A stretch of DNA of 46,353 nucleotides from Paracoccus homiensis (GTDB taxonomy: Bacteria > Pseudomonadota > Alphaproteobacteria > Rhodobacterales > Rhodobacteraceae). Both the position numbers and the translations under genes were made by a program. Below the pieces are notes generated by a model. The model did not search any database and was not told the origin of the DNA. It saw only the letters and a list, made by a program, of their open reading frames with translations. Shown piece after piece: positions 30,814 to 40,546 of this stretch. The DNA lies in the NCBI RefSeq assembly GCF_900111675.1, contig NZ_FOHO01000023.1, forward strand, positions 1 through 46,353. Reading direction: 5' to 3'. Numbering within the stretch: position 1 is the first letter of the stretch; every line of letters starts with the position of its first letter.

Positions 30814-32733
30814 TCAGGGCAGGTTCGTGCCGCCCTCGAAGTACATCTGCGCGGTATATGGCGCGGGGAACCACAGCTGACCGGCGATCGGCAGCGGGTC
30901 GGGGACGTTTCGCACATTGTTGCGCGCGATGCCGAAGACCGGATCAGGCTGCACGATCCCGATGGTGAACAGCTGATCGGAAGCCATGTCGATGACCTTG
31001 GTCATCAGCTTTTCCTGCTCTTCCGGCGTGGCGGCGGAACGGACCTGCTGATAGGTCTGGAAGATGTCCTTCACCTCTTGCGGCGGCTCCTCGCCGGTTG
31101 TCGGATCGACACCCCAGGCAGCCCATTCGCGGGCCCAACTGACGGAATTCGAGATCGTCGGCACATAGCAAAGCGGCGACAGATAGGCGTCTGCCTGCCC
31201 GCCCGAGCAATTCCAGAGATAGGCATCGAAATCATTCGAGGTATGCAGTTCGATCAGGCGCGAGCGATCGGTGGCGCGCACCTGGAAATCAAGCCCGACA
31301 TCGCGCGCATAGCCGGCGATCAGTTCCATCGCGTCGGGATATTGCAGCCCGAAGACATCCGCGACCAGGAAGATCAGCGAGAACCGGTTGCCATCCGGGC
31401 CGATGCGAAAGCCTTCGGCGTCCTTCTCTGGCAGGACCTTGTCCAGATATTCATTGGCCTTGTCGACATCGTATTCGGTATATTGCTTGGCCCATTTCTC
31501 GTCATAGAGGTCAGAGCCCATGACCGGCGCCGTCTGTCCGGCCTGACCCGCACCGAAATACAGCAGGTCGATCACTTCCTGCCGGTTCATGGCATGGCTG
31601 ACGCCGATGCGGAAATCCTTGTTGTTGATCACCTCACGCTTCACCGGGTCGGTGTGGTTCAGGTTCATCATCAGGATCATGATATTGGCCGGAAGATCGC
31701 CGACATCAAAGAAACGGTACTGCCCGCGATCCATGTTGTCGGTCAAAGAGGCCTTGTTTGCCGGCCGACCGATATGGCGCAACATGTAGTCGATCTCGCC
31801 ATTGAAGGTCTTGAGCAGGATGGTTTCCACATCCTCGACCTGATCATAGGTGATCCGGTCGATATAGGGCAGCTGCTGCCCTTCGCTGTCGACCTTGTAA
31901 TAGTAAGGGTTGCGTTCGGCCACCACGCGGTCGGTGGCGCCATAGGCATTGGTCAGATGCCACGCATGCAGGGTCGGGCGGTCCGGGTTCTGCCAGAAAA
32001 GCGGCGTGTCCATCGGCCCCGCCTTCAGATTGAACAGCTGCACCCAATCCGCCGCCGCAGGTTCGGCATCGACCAGCGCCTGCACATCGTCATTGTATTT
32101 GGGCATGAACTGGCTGAGATAATGCTTTGGATAGGCCGTCGCGTGATAGCCGAACCCATAGGCAAGCGCCTGAATGAACAGCCCGTTCGGGGCACCGAAA
32201 TCGAATTCTACCGTCACATCGTCGATCTTGGTGACCTTTACCGGACCTGCCGGGCCGACAAAGGTGCTGTCCTTGTTCGGCGTCAGTTGCGGATCGGTAA
32301 AGATGTCCTCGTACCAGAAAACGATGTCATCGGCGGTGAAGGGGGCGCCGTCGGACCATTTCATGCCCGTGCGCAGATGGAACGTGAATTTCGAGGCGTC
32401 CTCCGACACATCCCAGGATTTGGCGATGTTGGGATGAACGTCCTTCCAGTCCGGCGACCACCGGACCATGTTGTCGCTGCCGATGGTGCGCACCATGTTG
32501 TGCTGATCGCCGCCCCCCAGGATGGCGCGGCGCATCGTGCCGCCATATTCGCCCGGTCCCTCGATGACATCCATGACCAGCGGGTCCGACGGCAGACGTT
32601 CATCGACCGGAGGCAGTTCGCCCGCCGCCACCTTTTCCGCCAGTTGCGGCGCCTCTTGATATGCCAAGGCGGGAACCGCCGTGGTCAGGGCCAGGACGCT
32701 GACCAGCGCCGTACGTGTGATCCAAGTGTTCAT
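30814..32733 (-). CDS. ABC transporter substrate-binding protein (family 5, large, probably oligosaccharide type)
   Basis: A 639-residue periplasmic binding protein of family 5. The signal peptide MNTWITRTALVSVLALTTAVPALA is clear. The mature part opens YQEAPQLAEKVAAGELPPVDERLP and contains EYGGTMRRAILGG, then FHLRTGMKWSDGAPFTADDIVFWYEDI. The size is about 100 residues above typical dipeptide-binding proteins. The opening segment EAPxLAexVAaGeLPPVdeRLP is shared with the large family-5 proteins linked to sugar uptake. The start at 32733 follows GGAGGAAAC. Its neighbours (sulfatase, enolase-type dehydratase, xylose isomerase arm) support a carbohydrate ligand, which is inference. Confidence 0.9.
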   Translation of the reverse strand: MNTWITRTALVSVLALTTAVPALAYQEAPQLAEKVAAGELPPVDERLPSDPLVMDVIEGPGEYGGTMRRAILGGGDQHNMVRTIGSDNMVRWSPDWKDVHPNIAKSWDVSEDASKFTFHLRTGMKWSDGAPFTADDIVFWYEDIFTDPQLTPNKDSTFVGPAGPVKVTKIDDVTVEFDFGAPNGLFIQALAYGFGYHATAYPKHYLSQFMPKYNDDVQALVDAEPAAADWVQLFNLKAGPMDTPLFWQNPDRPTLHAWHLTNAYGATDRVVAERNPYYYKVDSEGQQLPYIDRITYDQVEDVETILLKTFNGEIDYMLRHIGRPANKASLTDNMDRGQYRFFDVGDLPANIMILMMNLNHTDPVKREVINNKDFRIGVSHAMNRQEVIDLLYFGAGQAGQTAPVMGSDLYDEKWAKQYTEYDVDKANEYLDKVLPEKDAEGFRIGPDGNRFSLIFLVADVFGLQYPDAMELIAGYARDVGLDFQVRATDRSRLIELHTSNDFDAYLWNCSGGQADAYLSPLCYVPTISNSVSWAREWAAWGVDPTTGEEPPQEVKDIFQTYQQVRSAATPEEQEKLMTKVIDMASDQLFTIGIVQPDPVFGIARNNVRNVPDPLPIAGQLWFPAPYTAQMYFEGGTNLP

Positions 32734-32759
32734 GTGTTGTTTCCTCCTCCCTGAAAGCG

Positions 32760-33914
32760 TCACCAGTTGGTGACCGAGCCGTCGGGCCGCCATAGATGCG
32801 GCGGCTCGACATGCGTGGGTGTCGTCGCCCGAATTCGTTCTTCGTTGACTTCGATCCCCAGACCGGGCCTGTCGGGTACCTTATACGTGATTCCATCAAG
32901 CGGGATCTGGACCGGGAACAATTCCGGGTCGTGAAACCCCAGTTCTTCCGTCGGTCCCTGTCGGGTCTCTGCCCAACTGAAATTCGGCACTGCGGCGGCC
33001 ATATGCACCGTGGCCGCGGTGCAGACCGGGCCAAGCGGGTTGTGCGGCATCAGGTCGATATAGTGGCGTTCACACCAGCCAGCGACTTTCATCGCCTCGG
33101 TGAAGCCGCCGATATTGCAGATATCCAGCCGCATATATTGGGTCAGCCCCTGTTCGATATAGGGCGCGGCCTGCCATTTCGACGCGAACTCTTCGCCCAC
33201 GGCAAAGGGGATGTTGGTCATGCTGCGCAGGGTGCGATAGGCTTCGGGCGTCTCGCAGCGGATCGGTTCCTCCAGGAAATCCAGCGTGCCGACCGGCAGG
33301 CGGTTGCAGAAATCCGCAGTTTCGGCCAGGGACAGGCGGTGATGCAGGTCAATGCCCAGCACCAGATCGGGGCCGAATTCCTCGCGCAGCGCGACCAGTT
33401 CCCTGACGGCGCGATTAAGGTTCTTGCGCGGATCGAAAACGCCGTCCCCGTCGAATTCCCCGGTATAGATCCGCAGACAATCCCAGCCGGCGTCAACCAG
33501 AACGCGCGCCTTGGCAAGAAGCTGGTCCAGATCGGCGGACTGGCAGCTTGGAAAGGTCGGGATCTCGTCGCGCTGCTTGCCGCCAAGCAGCTGATAGACA
33601 GGCACCCCAAGCCGTTTGCCAAGGATGTCATAAAGCGCGATGTCGATGGCCGACATGGCCGCAGTCAGCACGCGCCCGCCCTCGAAATACTGGCTGCGGT
33701 AGCTTTCCTGCCAGATGCGGCCGATCTGGTTGGAATCCTTGCCGATCAGGAAGCCGGCGAAATGGCGGATCGTCGCGGCCACGGCATCCTCGCGGGCGGA
33801 AAGCCCGGATTCCCCCCAGCCGACCAGCCCGTCATCGGTCGAGACCTTGACCAGCAGCTGGTTGCGGATGCCGACCCGCGCAAGAAGCGGTTCGATGGCG
33901 ATAATCTTTGACAT
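32760..33914 (-). CDS. enolase-superfamily sugar-acid dehydratase (mandelate racemase/galactonate dehydratase type)
   Basis: A 384-residue enolase-superfamily enzyme. Metal ligands are visible as Asp189 (GIDLHHR), Glu215 (DFLEEP) and Glu241 (VGEEF). The catalytic His candidates are His191 or His192 in the same GIDLHHR and His291 in MPHNPLGP. This arrangement is that of D-galactonate dehydratase (DgoD)-like proteins, which remove water from aldonic acids to give 2-keto-3-deoxy acids. The exact sugar acid is not readable. The start at 33914 follows AAAGGAC; the upstream frame to 34031 is shadow. It lies between the sulfatase and the binding-protein gene. Confidence 0.9.
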   Translation of the reverse strand: MSKIIAIEPLLARVGIRNQLLVKVSTDDGLVGWGESGLSAREDAVAATIRHFAGFLIGKDSNQIGRIWQESYRSQYFEGGRVLTAAMSAIDIALYDILGKRLGVPVYQLLGGKQRDEIPTFPSCQSADLDQLLAKARVLVDAGWDCLRIYTGEFDGDGVFDPRKNLNRAVRELVALREEFGPDLVLGIDLHHRLSLAETADFCNRLPVGTLDFLEEPIRCETPEAYRTLRSMTNIPFAVGEEFASKWQAAPYIEQGLTQYMRLDICNIGGFTEAMKVAGWCERHYIDLMPHNPLGPVCTAATVHMAAAVPNFSWAETRQGPTEELGFHDPELFPVQIPLDGITYKVPDRPGLGIEVNEERIRATTPTHVEPPHLWRPDGSVTNW

Positions 33915-33925
33915 TACATGTCCTT

Positions 33926-35515
33926 TCAGTGCCAGCCGACGCGCGGCGCGGCGGGGATCATTCCGGGACGCGCGGGCTGAATGGTCGCGGTTAACCGGTC
34001 CCGCACAGGGGCGGCGCCGGAGCTGTCCCAAAGATTGGTCATCTCATGCGGATCGGTGCTGAGGTCATAAAGCTCGCCTGCCCCGCTTTTCAGATCGACA
34101 GACAGGCGGTGCGTCGTCGAGCGCACGGTCCGCAGGTCCAGGTCCACACCGCTGCGGCGGGCATCGACCTCCCATTCGTTATGGGCGACCTCGCGTGTGC
34201 CACCCGCCATGACATCGGTCAGGGCGGCACCGTCATCGGGTGACACCGCCAACCCGCAAAGCTTTGCCAATGTGGCGCGCAGATCCACGGTCGAGACGGG
34301 CGCGTCGTAGCGGCCCTGCGTGATGCCCGGCCCTGCCATGACCAGCGGCACACGCAGCAGCCCGTCATACAGCATCGGACCTTTCAGCAGCAGCCCGTGA
34401 TCGCCCAGCCATTCCCCGTGATCCGAGGTGAAGATCACGATCGTATTCTGCAACCGGCCCGAGGCTTCAAGGAAATCCAGCATACGCCCCACCTGATAGT
34501 CGATGGCGGCGATCATGCCGTAATAGACGGCGATCACATCGCGCAGGTCACGATCATTCAGCGCATCGTCATTGCCCCAGTAGGGCTGGTCCTCGGCATG
34601 TTTGCGCGCCTGTGTCCGACGTGCGGGACTTTCCAGAAACGCGCGATGCCACCAGGGCCGCCTGTCCAGATCAAGCTGGCGATGCGGCGGCAGGTCGACG
34701 GTCGCGGGATCGTAAAGCGATGCCCAGGGCGACGCGGCCAGAAAGGGCGGATGCGGATCGGGAAACGAAACCCAAGACAGCTGCGGGCGATCACTGCCTG
34801 CACGCAACATGTCCATCGCCCGATCGCCGACCCATGATGTGGACATCCACTCATCCTGCAACGCCGACCGCCACACCTGTTTGTGGGCGGTCATCGGCGC
34901 CACCTTGTCCTTGGCGCGCGCCCACCGCGCAGCGCCCTGCCCGTCGTGATCCAGAAAACGCTCGTAATGCAGGCCGTAGGGACGGTCCTTCCAGCCGCAA
35001 TGGTGATGCGGACGCAGGGTCAGCGCGACATTTTCAAAACCCATATACGGACCGTTCCAATCCTCGGCGAAACGCGCCACTGAATCGTAGCATTCGGCGA
35101 AACCGGTCGGCTCGAAGGTTTCATGTGTCGAGAAATGCGCCTTGCCGATGAAACGCGTGTCATAGCCGGCGCGCCCGAACGTCCCCGCCAGCCCCGCATC
35201 CGCCAGCACGGGGTCAAGATTGCGCCCGTTGTCGCGCACGCCGTGACTGTAGGGCAGCTTGCCCGTCAGGATCGAGGCGCGTGCGGCCTGGCACATCGGA
35301 TGCGGGGTGATGCAGGTATCAAACCGCGCCCCACGCGCGGCGATCCGGTCGATATTCGGTGTCCGCACGCCGCGACCGCCACCCCCAATGCAATCGCCGC
35401 GCTGCTGATCCGTCGTGATCAACAGAATGTCCGGTGCGCGGCTCATGTCAGCGCGCAGGCGCTGGACAAGACGCCAATCCCGTCTGTGACGGACGATTTC
35501 TGCTGCACTTTGCAT
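33926..35515 (-). CDS. sulfatase (type I, formylglycine-dependent)
   Basis: A sulfatase of the alkaline-phosphatase superfamily, 529 residues from the chosen start. The modification motif C-x-A-x-R is intact (PMCQAARAS, Cys75, Arg79), so it should be activated by an anaerobic or aerobic formylglycine-forming enzyme, which is not in the window. Calcium ligands are in LLITTDQQRGD (Asp36) and IFTSDHGEWLGDHG. No signal peptide is evident, so it likely acts on imported sulfate esters in the cytosol. Alternative starts are 35545 and 35446 (MSRAPDILLITTD, the usual family beginning). It is the first gene of the minus-strand arm, which argues that the imported substrate is sulfated. Confidence 0.9.
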   Translation of the reverse strand: MQSAAEIVRHRRDWRLVQRLRADMSRAPDILLITTDQQRGDCIGGGGRGVRTPNIDRIAARGARFDTCITPHPMCQAARASILTGKLPYSHGVRDNGRNLDPVLADAGLAGTFGRAGYDTRFIGKAHFSTHETFEPTGFAECYDSVARFAEDWNGPYMGFENVALTLRPHHHCGWKDRPYGLHYERFLDHDGQGAARWARAKDKVAPMTAHKQVWRSALQDEWMSTSWVGDRAMDMLRAGSDRPQLSWVSFPDPHPPFLAASPWASLYDPATVDLPPHRQLDLDRRPWWHRAFLESPARRTQARKHAEDQPYWGNDDALNDRDLRDVIAVYYGMIAAIDYQVGRMLDFLEASGRLQNTIVIFTSDHGEWLGDHGLLLKGPMLYDGLLRVPLVMAGPGITQGRYDAPVSTVDLRATLAKLCGLAVSPDDGAALTDVMAGGTREVAHNEWEVDARRSGVDLDLRTVRSTTHRLSVDLKSGAGELYDLSTDPHEMTNLWDSSGAAPVRDRLTATIQPARPGMIPAAPRVGWH

Positions 35516-35566
35516 CCCCCCAAAATTTTCCTTCTCCCACATCATGGATACACGATCACAACCCTG

Positions 35567-35578
35567 ATCGTCGACGAT
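35567..35578. promoter_or_regulatory. candidate GntR operator upstream of the sulfatase operon
   Basis: ATCGTCGACGAT is a perfect 12-bp palindrome with a GTC-GAC core. It fits the GTM-N0-1-KAC consensus known for the FadR/FCD subfamily of GntR regulators. It lies just downstream of the AT-rich promoter-like stretch and 52 bp before the chosen sulfatase start. The operon ends with an FCD-type GntR gene. Confidence 0.55.
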
Positions 35579-35885
35579 TTTTTTATCTTCATCGACTTAA
35601 AAGTGGTTTATAATCGGCGCAAAGAGATGAAACGGGTTGAAATATCAGGCTTTTCGAAGCCGGTCGTGCGGACCAAAATTTCGGCGCAGCTCACCCGCGC
35701 ATACGGTGCTATCGGTCATAGTCTGTTGCTTTTTACCCGGATGCGACCCGATTTTTTCATCAGGGACCGACCCACTGTCAGCTCATCTTTCACGGGGGCG
35801 ACGTCACAGATGCAGGGACAATCGGTGCGGGTCCATATGCCGGACCCAGTACCCGCTGCATCGCCCGCCGTGCGGAAGATCGAAA

Positions 35886-35921
35886 AAATGATTGACGTCT
35901 ATCATTTCGACCCCCTACCCT
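35886..35921 (+). promoter_or_regulatory. LacI operon promoter with overlapping LacI-type operator
   Basis: TTGACG (35892-35897) and TACCCT (35916-35921) are 18 bp apart, upstream of the LacI ATG at 35969. A 22-bp near-perfect palindrome (35886-35907) covers the -35 box: arms AAATGAT and ATCATTT around a central GACGTC, with only one base pair on each side of the core not matching. A central CG is typical of LacI-family operators, so autorepression is likely. Confidence 0.65.
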
Positions 35922-35968
35922 GATGAACAAGGGAGGCGCCGGGCCGAAAGGGTCTGGCGAGAATTGAT

Positions 35969-37027
35969 ATGGGAACTCCGACACTCAGCGACGTGGCTCG
36001 TGCCGCGGGGGTCAGCTATGCGACCGCGGACAGGGTCGTGAACAGCCGCGGCAACGTCGCCGCAAAGTCGATCGAAAAGGTGAATGCTGCGGTGGCGGCG
36101 CTTGGCTATGTCCGCAATGTCGCGGCGGCGAACTTGTCGAAAAGGCGCATCTACCGGTTCGTCTTTCTGCTGCCCGCCGGACCGAATGCCTTCTTCGCAC
36201 GGATGCGAGCGCATCTGTCGCTGATGGCGGATCATCTTGCACAGGACAACATCCGGGCCGAGGTACAGGAGATCGCTGCATTCTCGGCCAGCGGGTTGGA
36301 GCAGGCATTGCGCGACCTTCACGGCACGGATTGCGACGGCATCGCCGCCGTCGGGCTGCATTCCCGCGATCTGGAACCGGCGCTTGCCGCGCTGCGGGAT
36401 CAGGGGACGCAGATCGTCGGCCTCGTCTCGGATCTGCCACGCGACCATCGCGCGGCCTATATCGGGATCGACAACGTGATGGCGGGTCGGACGGCGGCGC
36501 GGCTTCTGGGCATGGCGCATGGCGGCAATCCGGGGCGCGTGCAGGTTCTGGCCGGCTCGCTTGACGCGGGCGACCATGCCGATCGCTTCGCCGGGTTTTC
36601 CGAGGTGATCGCCCGCGATTTTCCCGCGATCGAGATCCTGCCGCTGATCGAGACGCGCGACCAGGCGTCCAAGGTCCACGACGCGGCCATGCTGGCAACC
36701 CGGCTTGCCGCAACGGCAATCTACAATGTCGGTGCCGGCAACAGCGGCCTGATCCGGGCGCTGAGCGAACGGCCCGGCGACGGCAGATGCATCTGCATCA
36801 TCCACGAACTGGTGGATCACTCGCGCCGCGCACTGGAAGCCGGATTGATCGATCTGATCATCGACCAGCGCCCGGATGTGGAAATCAACCGCGCGCTGAC
36901 GCTGCTGCGTGCGCTTTGCGACGGGCGGCCCCTGCCGCCGATGCCCGAGCTGGTTCCGACCATCTACGTACGCGACAACCTGCCAGGGCAGGACATGACA
37001 AGCTTTTTCGAGGGACAAGCGCAATGA
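35969..37027 (+). CDS. LacI family transcriptional regulator
   Basis: A 352-residue LacI-family repressor. The helix-turn-helix is at residues 5-26 ([21 protein letters not shown]), followed by the hinge region ([13 protein letters not shown]) that inserts in the minor groove. The periplasmic-binding-like effector domain (about 62-340) resembles those of ribose/xylose-class regulators. It is the first gene of the plus-strand arm and overlaps xylA by 4 bp, so it is autoregulated with the operon. The likely inducer is xylose or another sugar taken up by the ribose-type importer downstream. Confidence 0.92.
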   Translation: MGTPTLSDVARAAGVSYATADRVVNSRGNVAAKSIEKVNAAVAALGYVRNVAAANLSKRRIYRFVFLLPAGPNAFFARMRAHLSLMADHLAQDNIRAEVQEIAAFSASGLEQALRDLHGTDCDGIAAVGLHSRDLEPALAALRDQGTQIVGLVSDLPRDHRAAYIGIDNVMAGRTAARLLGMAHGGNPGRVQVLAGSLDAGDHADRFAGFSEVIARDFPAIEILPLIETRDQASKVHDAAMLATRLAATAIYNVGAGNSGLIRALSERPGDGRCICIIHELVDHSRRALEAGLIDLIIDQRPDVEINRALTLLRALCDGRPLPPMPELVPTIYVRDNLPGQDMTSFFEGQAQ

Positions 37028-38322
37028 CAACGTTCTTCAACGGCATCGACCGCCTGAAATACGACCCCGACGCGACCGGTCTGGCCTTCCGCCATTACGA
37101 CCCGGACGAGCGGTTGATGGGCAAGCGGATGGAGGATCACCTGCGTTTTGCCGTCGCGTATTGGCATTCCTTCGCATGGCCGGGCGGCGATCCCTTTGGC
37201 GGGCAGACATTGGACCGCCCGTGGTTCGGCGACACGATGGACCATGCGCGGATGAAGGCCGATGTCGCCTTCGAGATGTTCGATATCCTGAACGTCCCGT
37301 TCTTCTGCTGGCATGATGCGGATATCCGCCCCGAAGGCGACAGTTTCGCCGAAAGCCAGCGCAATTTCGAAGAGATCGTCGATATCTTCGCCCGGAAGAT
37401 GGAAAGCTCTCGGACGCGGCTGTTGTGGGGGACGGCGAACATGTTCAGCCATCGCCGTTTCATGGCGGGGGCGGCGACGAACCCCGACCCGGACGTCTTT
37501 GCGTGGTCGGCAGCCTCGGTCAAGCTGTGCATGGACGCGACGCATCGGCTGGGCGGGCAGAACTATGTCCTGTGGGGCGGGCGCGAAGGCTATGAGACGC
37601 TTCTGAACACCGACCTGCGCCGGGAACGACAGCAGGCTGGGCGGTTCCTGCAGATGGTCGTCGATTACAAGCACAAGATCGGCTTCGAGGGCGCAATCCT
37701 GGTCGAACCGAAGCCGCAGGAGCCGTCGAAGCATCAATACGATTACGACGTGGCCACGGTATACGGCTTCCTCAGGGAATTCGGGCTGGAGAAAGAGGTT
37801 CAGCTGAACATCGAACAGGGCCACGCTATTCTTGCGGGCCATTCCTTCGAACACGAGCTGGCACTGGCCGCCAGTCTCGGGATCCTCGGGTCGATCGACA
37901 TGAACCGCAACGACTATCAGTCGGGCTGGGATACGGATCAGTTCCCGAACAACGTCCCCGAGGTCGCGCTGGCCTATTACGAGGTGCTGCGGGCTGGCGG
38001 CTTTACCACCGGCGGCACGAATTTCGATGCGAAGCTGCGCCGTCAGTCGCTGGACCCCGTCGATCTGATCGCGGCCCATGCGGGCGCGATGGATGTTTGC
38101 GCGCGCGGGCTGAAGGCGGCGGCGGCGATGCTGGAGGATGGCAGCATCGAGCGGATGCGCAAGGAACGCTATGCCGGGTGGGACCGGCCCGATGCCCGTG
38201 CGCTGCTGGAACGCGCGACGCTGGAGGATTGCCACGACCGCGTGGTCGACAGCGGCATCGACCCGTCGCCCCGTTCGGGACGGCAGGAGATATTGGAGAA
38301 CATCGTCAACCGCTTCGTCTGA
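37024..38322 (+). CDS. xylA: xylose isomerase
   Basis: A 432-residue TIM-barrel sugar isomerase converting D-xylose to D-xylulose (and often glucose to fructose) in the cytosol with two divalent metals. Signatures are [13 protein letters not shown] (catalytic His97, Asp100), [16 protein letters not shown] (metal and Lys), [37 protein letters not shown] (metal Asp residues) and [13 protein letters not shown]. The length is that of the class II long form. The frame is open upstream to 36787, but ATG 37024 overlaps the LacI stop and gives the family N-terminus. Xylulokinase is not in the window. Confidence 0.96.
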   Translation: MTTFFNGIDRLKYDPDATGLAFRHYDPDERLMGKRMEDHLRFAVAYWHSFAWPGGDPFGGQTLDRPWFGDTMDHARMKADVAFEMFDILNVPFFCWHDADIRPEGDSFAESQRNFEEIVDIFARKMESSRTRLLWGTANMFSHRRFMAGAATNPDPDVFAWSAASVKLCMDATHRLGGQNYVLWGGREGYETLLNTDLRRERQQAGRFLQMVVDYKHKIGFEGAILVEPKPQEPSKHQYDYDVATVYGFLREFGLEKEVQLNIEQGHAILAGHSFEHELALAASLGILGSIDMNRNDYQSGWDTDQFPNNVPEVALAYYEVLRAGGFTTGGTNFDAKLRRQSLDPVDLIAAHAGAMDVCARGLKAAAAMLEDGSIERMRKERYAGWDRPDARALLERATLEDCHDRVVDSGIDPSPRSGRQEILENIVNRFV

Positions 38323-38351
38323 AGTGGCAGGACTTCAAAAGGGGGGAGAAC

Positions 38352-39407
38352 ATGAAGACCATCAAGGGCCCTGCCCTGTTCCTGGCGCAGTTCGCCGGCG
38401 ATCAGGCACCTTTCGACAGTTGGGACGGCATCACCCGTTGGGCCGCCGATTGCGGATACAGGGGCGTTCAGGTGCCCAGCTGGGATGCGCGGCTGTTCGA
38501 CCTTGAAAAGGCCGCGACCAGCAAGGATTACTGCGACGAGTTCAAGGGACAGGCCGCCGCGAACGGGATCGAGGTGACGGAACTGTCGACCCATCTGCAG
38601 GGGCAGCTGGTCGCGGTGCATCCGGCCTATGACGCGGCCTTCGACGGCTTCGCCGACCCGTCCGTGCGCGGCAATCCGGCGGCGCGGCAGGCATGGGCCG
38701 TCGATCAGGTCACCAAGGCGATCTCGGCCTCGCGCAATTTGGGGATCGGGGCGCATGCCACCTTCTCGGGGGCGTTGGCCTGGCCCTATGTCTATCCTTG
38801 GCCGCAGCGGCCCGCGGGCCTGGTCGAGACCGCATTCGACGAACTGGCGCGGCGCTGGCGACCGATCCTGGACCATGCCGAGGACTGCGGCGTCGACATC
38901 TGTTATGAGATCCACCCGGGCGAGGATCTGCATGACGGCATCAGCTACGAGATGTTCCTTGAACGTACGGGCAATCATGCCCGCGCCTGCATGCTGTACG
39001 ATCCGTCGCACTATGTCCTGCAATGCCTTGATTATCTGGACAATATCGACATCTATCGCGACCGCATCCGCATGTTCCACGTCAAGGATGCGGAATTCAA
39101 TCCGACCGGCAGGCAGGGCGTCTATTCCGGCTTTCAAAGCTGGGTGAACCGGGCGGGCCGGTTCCGGTCGCTTGGCGACGGGCAGGTGGATTTCGGCGCG
39201 GTGTTTTCCAAGATGGCAGCCAACGATTTCGACGGATGGGCGGTCGTCGAATGGGAATGCTGCCTGAAGCATCCCGAGGACGGCGCGCGCGAAGGCGCAC
39301 GCTTTGTCGCGGATCACATCATCCGCGTCACCGACAAGGCCTTCGACGATTTCGCGGATGGTGGCACCGATCAGGCCGCGAACCGCAGGATGCTGGGGAT
39401 TTCATGA
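38352..39407 (+). CDS. sugar phosphate isomerase/epimerase family protein (AP endonuclease 2-like TIM barrel)
   Basis: A 351-residue protein of the sugar isomerase/epimerase TIM-barrel group. Metal-site segments are visible: EIHPGEDLHDG (Glu and His), MLYDPSHYVLQ (Asp and His), RIRMFHVKDAEF (His), and VVEWECCLKHPEDGAREG (Glu). It is commonly found next to Gfo/Idh/MocA dehydrogenases, as here, and such pairs work on the keto and hydroxyl positions of sugars or inositols. A GGGGGGAGA Shine-Dalgarno precedes the ATG. The exact substrate is unknown. Confidence 0.9.
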   Translation: MKTIKGPALFLAQFAGDQAPFDSWDGITRWAADCGYRGVQVPSWDARLFDLEKAATSKDYCDEFKGQAAANGIEVTELSTHLQGQLVAVHPAYDAAFDGFADPSVRGNPAARQAWAVDQVTKAISASRNLGIGAHATFSGALAWPYVYPWPQRPAGLVETAFDELARRWRPILDHAEDCGVDICYEIHPGEDLHDGISYEMFLERTGNHARACMLYDPSHYVLQCLDYLDNIDIYRDRIRMFHVKDAEFNPTGRQGVYSGFQSWVNRAGRFRSLGDGQVDFGAVFSKMAANDFDGWAVVEWECCLKHPEDGAREGARFVADHIIRVTDKAFDDFADGGTDQAANRRMLGIS

Positions 39408-40546
39408 TGACGGCACGGATCAAGCTGGGAATGGTCGGCGGCGGCAGGGACGCCTTCATCGGCGGCGTCCACCGCATCGCCGCACGGATCGACGACAGGT
39501 TCGAACTGGTGGCCGGGGCGCTGTCCTCGACCCCGGAACGTTCAGAGGAAAGCGCGCGCGCCCTTGGCATCCCGCGATCCTATGGCACCTTCGACGAGAT
39601 GGCCGCAGCCGAGGCCGCGCGCGAGGACGGGATCGAAGCCGTCGCCATCGTGACGCCGAACCACATGCATTACGCGGCGGCCAAGGCGTTTCTTGAACGC
39701 GGCATCCACGTCATCTGCGACAAGCCCCTGACCGCCACCGATGCGGATGCCGCCGCCATGGCCGAGGCGGTCGCGCGCTCGGATGCGCTGTTCGTGCTGA
39801 CCCACAACTATACCGGCTATCCCATGATCCGGCAGGCGCGGAACATGGTCCTTGCGGGCGATCTGGGCCAGCTGCGCATCGTTCAGGTCGAATATCCGCA
39901 GGACTGGCTGACCGACCCGGCCGAGGCCGAGGGCGTGAAGCAGGCCGAATGGCGCACCGATCCGGCCCGATCCGGCGCAGGCGGGTCGATCGGGGATATC
40001 GGCACGCATGCACATAACCTTGCCTGCTTCGTGACGGGTCTGCGGGTCGAAAGCCTTGCCGCCGATCTGCAATCCTTCGGCGCGAACCGGACGCTGGACG
40101 ACAACGCCCATGTGATGCTGCGCTTCGGCGACGGCGTGCGCGGGATGCTGTGGTCGTCGCAGGTGGCGCCGGGCAACGAGAATGCCCTGCGGCTGCGCGT
40201 CTATGGCGACAAGGGTGGCCTCGAATGGCTGCAAGAGGACCCGAATTACCTGTGGTTCACCCCGCACGGTCAGACCAAGCGCCTGCTGACGCGCAACGGC
40301 GCCGGCGCGAATGCGGCGGCGGGCGCGGTCTCTCGCATACCGGGCGGGCATCCCGAGGGGTACCTGGAGGGTTTTGCCAACATCTATGCCGAAGCCGCCG
40401 ACGCGATACGCGCGGTGCAGGCCGGCACCCCGCGCGATCAGGCGATGGGCCTGCTGCCGGGGATCGCGCAGGGCCTGGACGGGATGGCCTTCATCCGGGC
40501 CTGCGTCGCATCGTCCCGCGCCGATTCCGCCTGGACAACGCTATGA
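39404..40546 (+). CDS. Gfo/Idh/MocA family oxidoreductase
   Basis: A 380-residue NAD(P)-dependent sugar dehydrogenase. The N-terminal Rossmann domain has LGMVGGGRDAFIGGVHRIA and IVTPNHMHYAAAKAFLERGIHVICDKPLT, the latter with the conserved catalytic Lys of the (E/D)KP motif. The C-terminal alpha/beta domain has GGSIGDIGTHAHNLACFVTGL, with the usual Asp and His of the active site. Two adjacent ATGs occur (39404 and 39407). The first gives a 4-bp overlap with the epimerase gene. It probably oxidises the same sugar handled by the epimerase. Confidence 0.92.
   Translation: MMTARIKLGMVGGGRDAFIGGVHRIAARIDDRFELVAGALSSTPERSEESARALGIPRSYGTFDEMAAAEAAREDGIEAVAIVTPNHMHYAAAKAFLERGIHVICDKPLTATDADAAAMAEAVARSDALFVLTHNYTGYPMIRQARNMVLAGDLGQLRIVQVEYPQDWLTDPAEAEGVKQAEWRTDPARSGAGGSIGDIGTHAHNLACFVTGLRVESLAADLQSFGANRTLDDNAHVMLRFGDGVRGMLWSSQVAPGNENALRLRVYGDKGGLEWLQEDPNYLWFTPHGQTKRLLTRNGAGANAAAGAVSRIPGGHPEGYLEGFANIYAEAADAIRAVQAGTPRDQAMGLLPGIAQGLDGMAFIRACVASSRADSAWTTL

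Larger units (their letters stand above)
35516..35968. promoter_or_regulatory. divergent regulatory region between sulfatase operon and LacI operon
   Basis: A 453-bp gap with no convincing gene. It is AT-rich between about 35560 and 35640, with a TATAAA-like box on the minus strand (35607-35612), and contains two candidate operators described separately. It should hold the promoters of both arms of the carbohydrate locus. Confidence 0.7.

Noticed and set aside
30532..32754. A 740-residue plus-strand open frame opposite the large binding-protein gene
   Set aside because: It is antisense to a gene with a clear signal peptide and family motifs. Its composition is rich in His, Arg, Asp and Gln as expected for a GC-skewed shadow, and it shows no recognisable domain.
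35123..35923. A 266-residue plus-strand open frame spanning the sulfatase 5' end and the central regulatory region
   Set aside because: Half is antisense to the sulfatase. The part in the gap has no domain, no ribosome site, and overlaps the promoter and operator elements.
36787..37023. Upstream extension of xylose isomerase
   Set aside because: It lies in another frame of the LacI gene and has no similarity to XylA. ATG 37024 gives the conserved XylA N-terminus.
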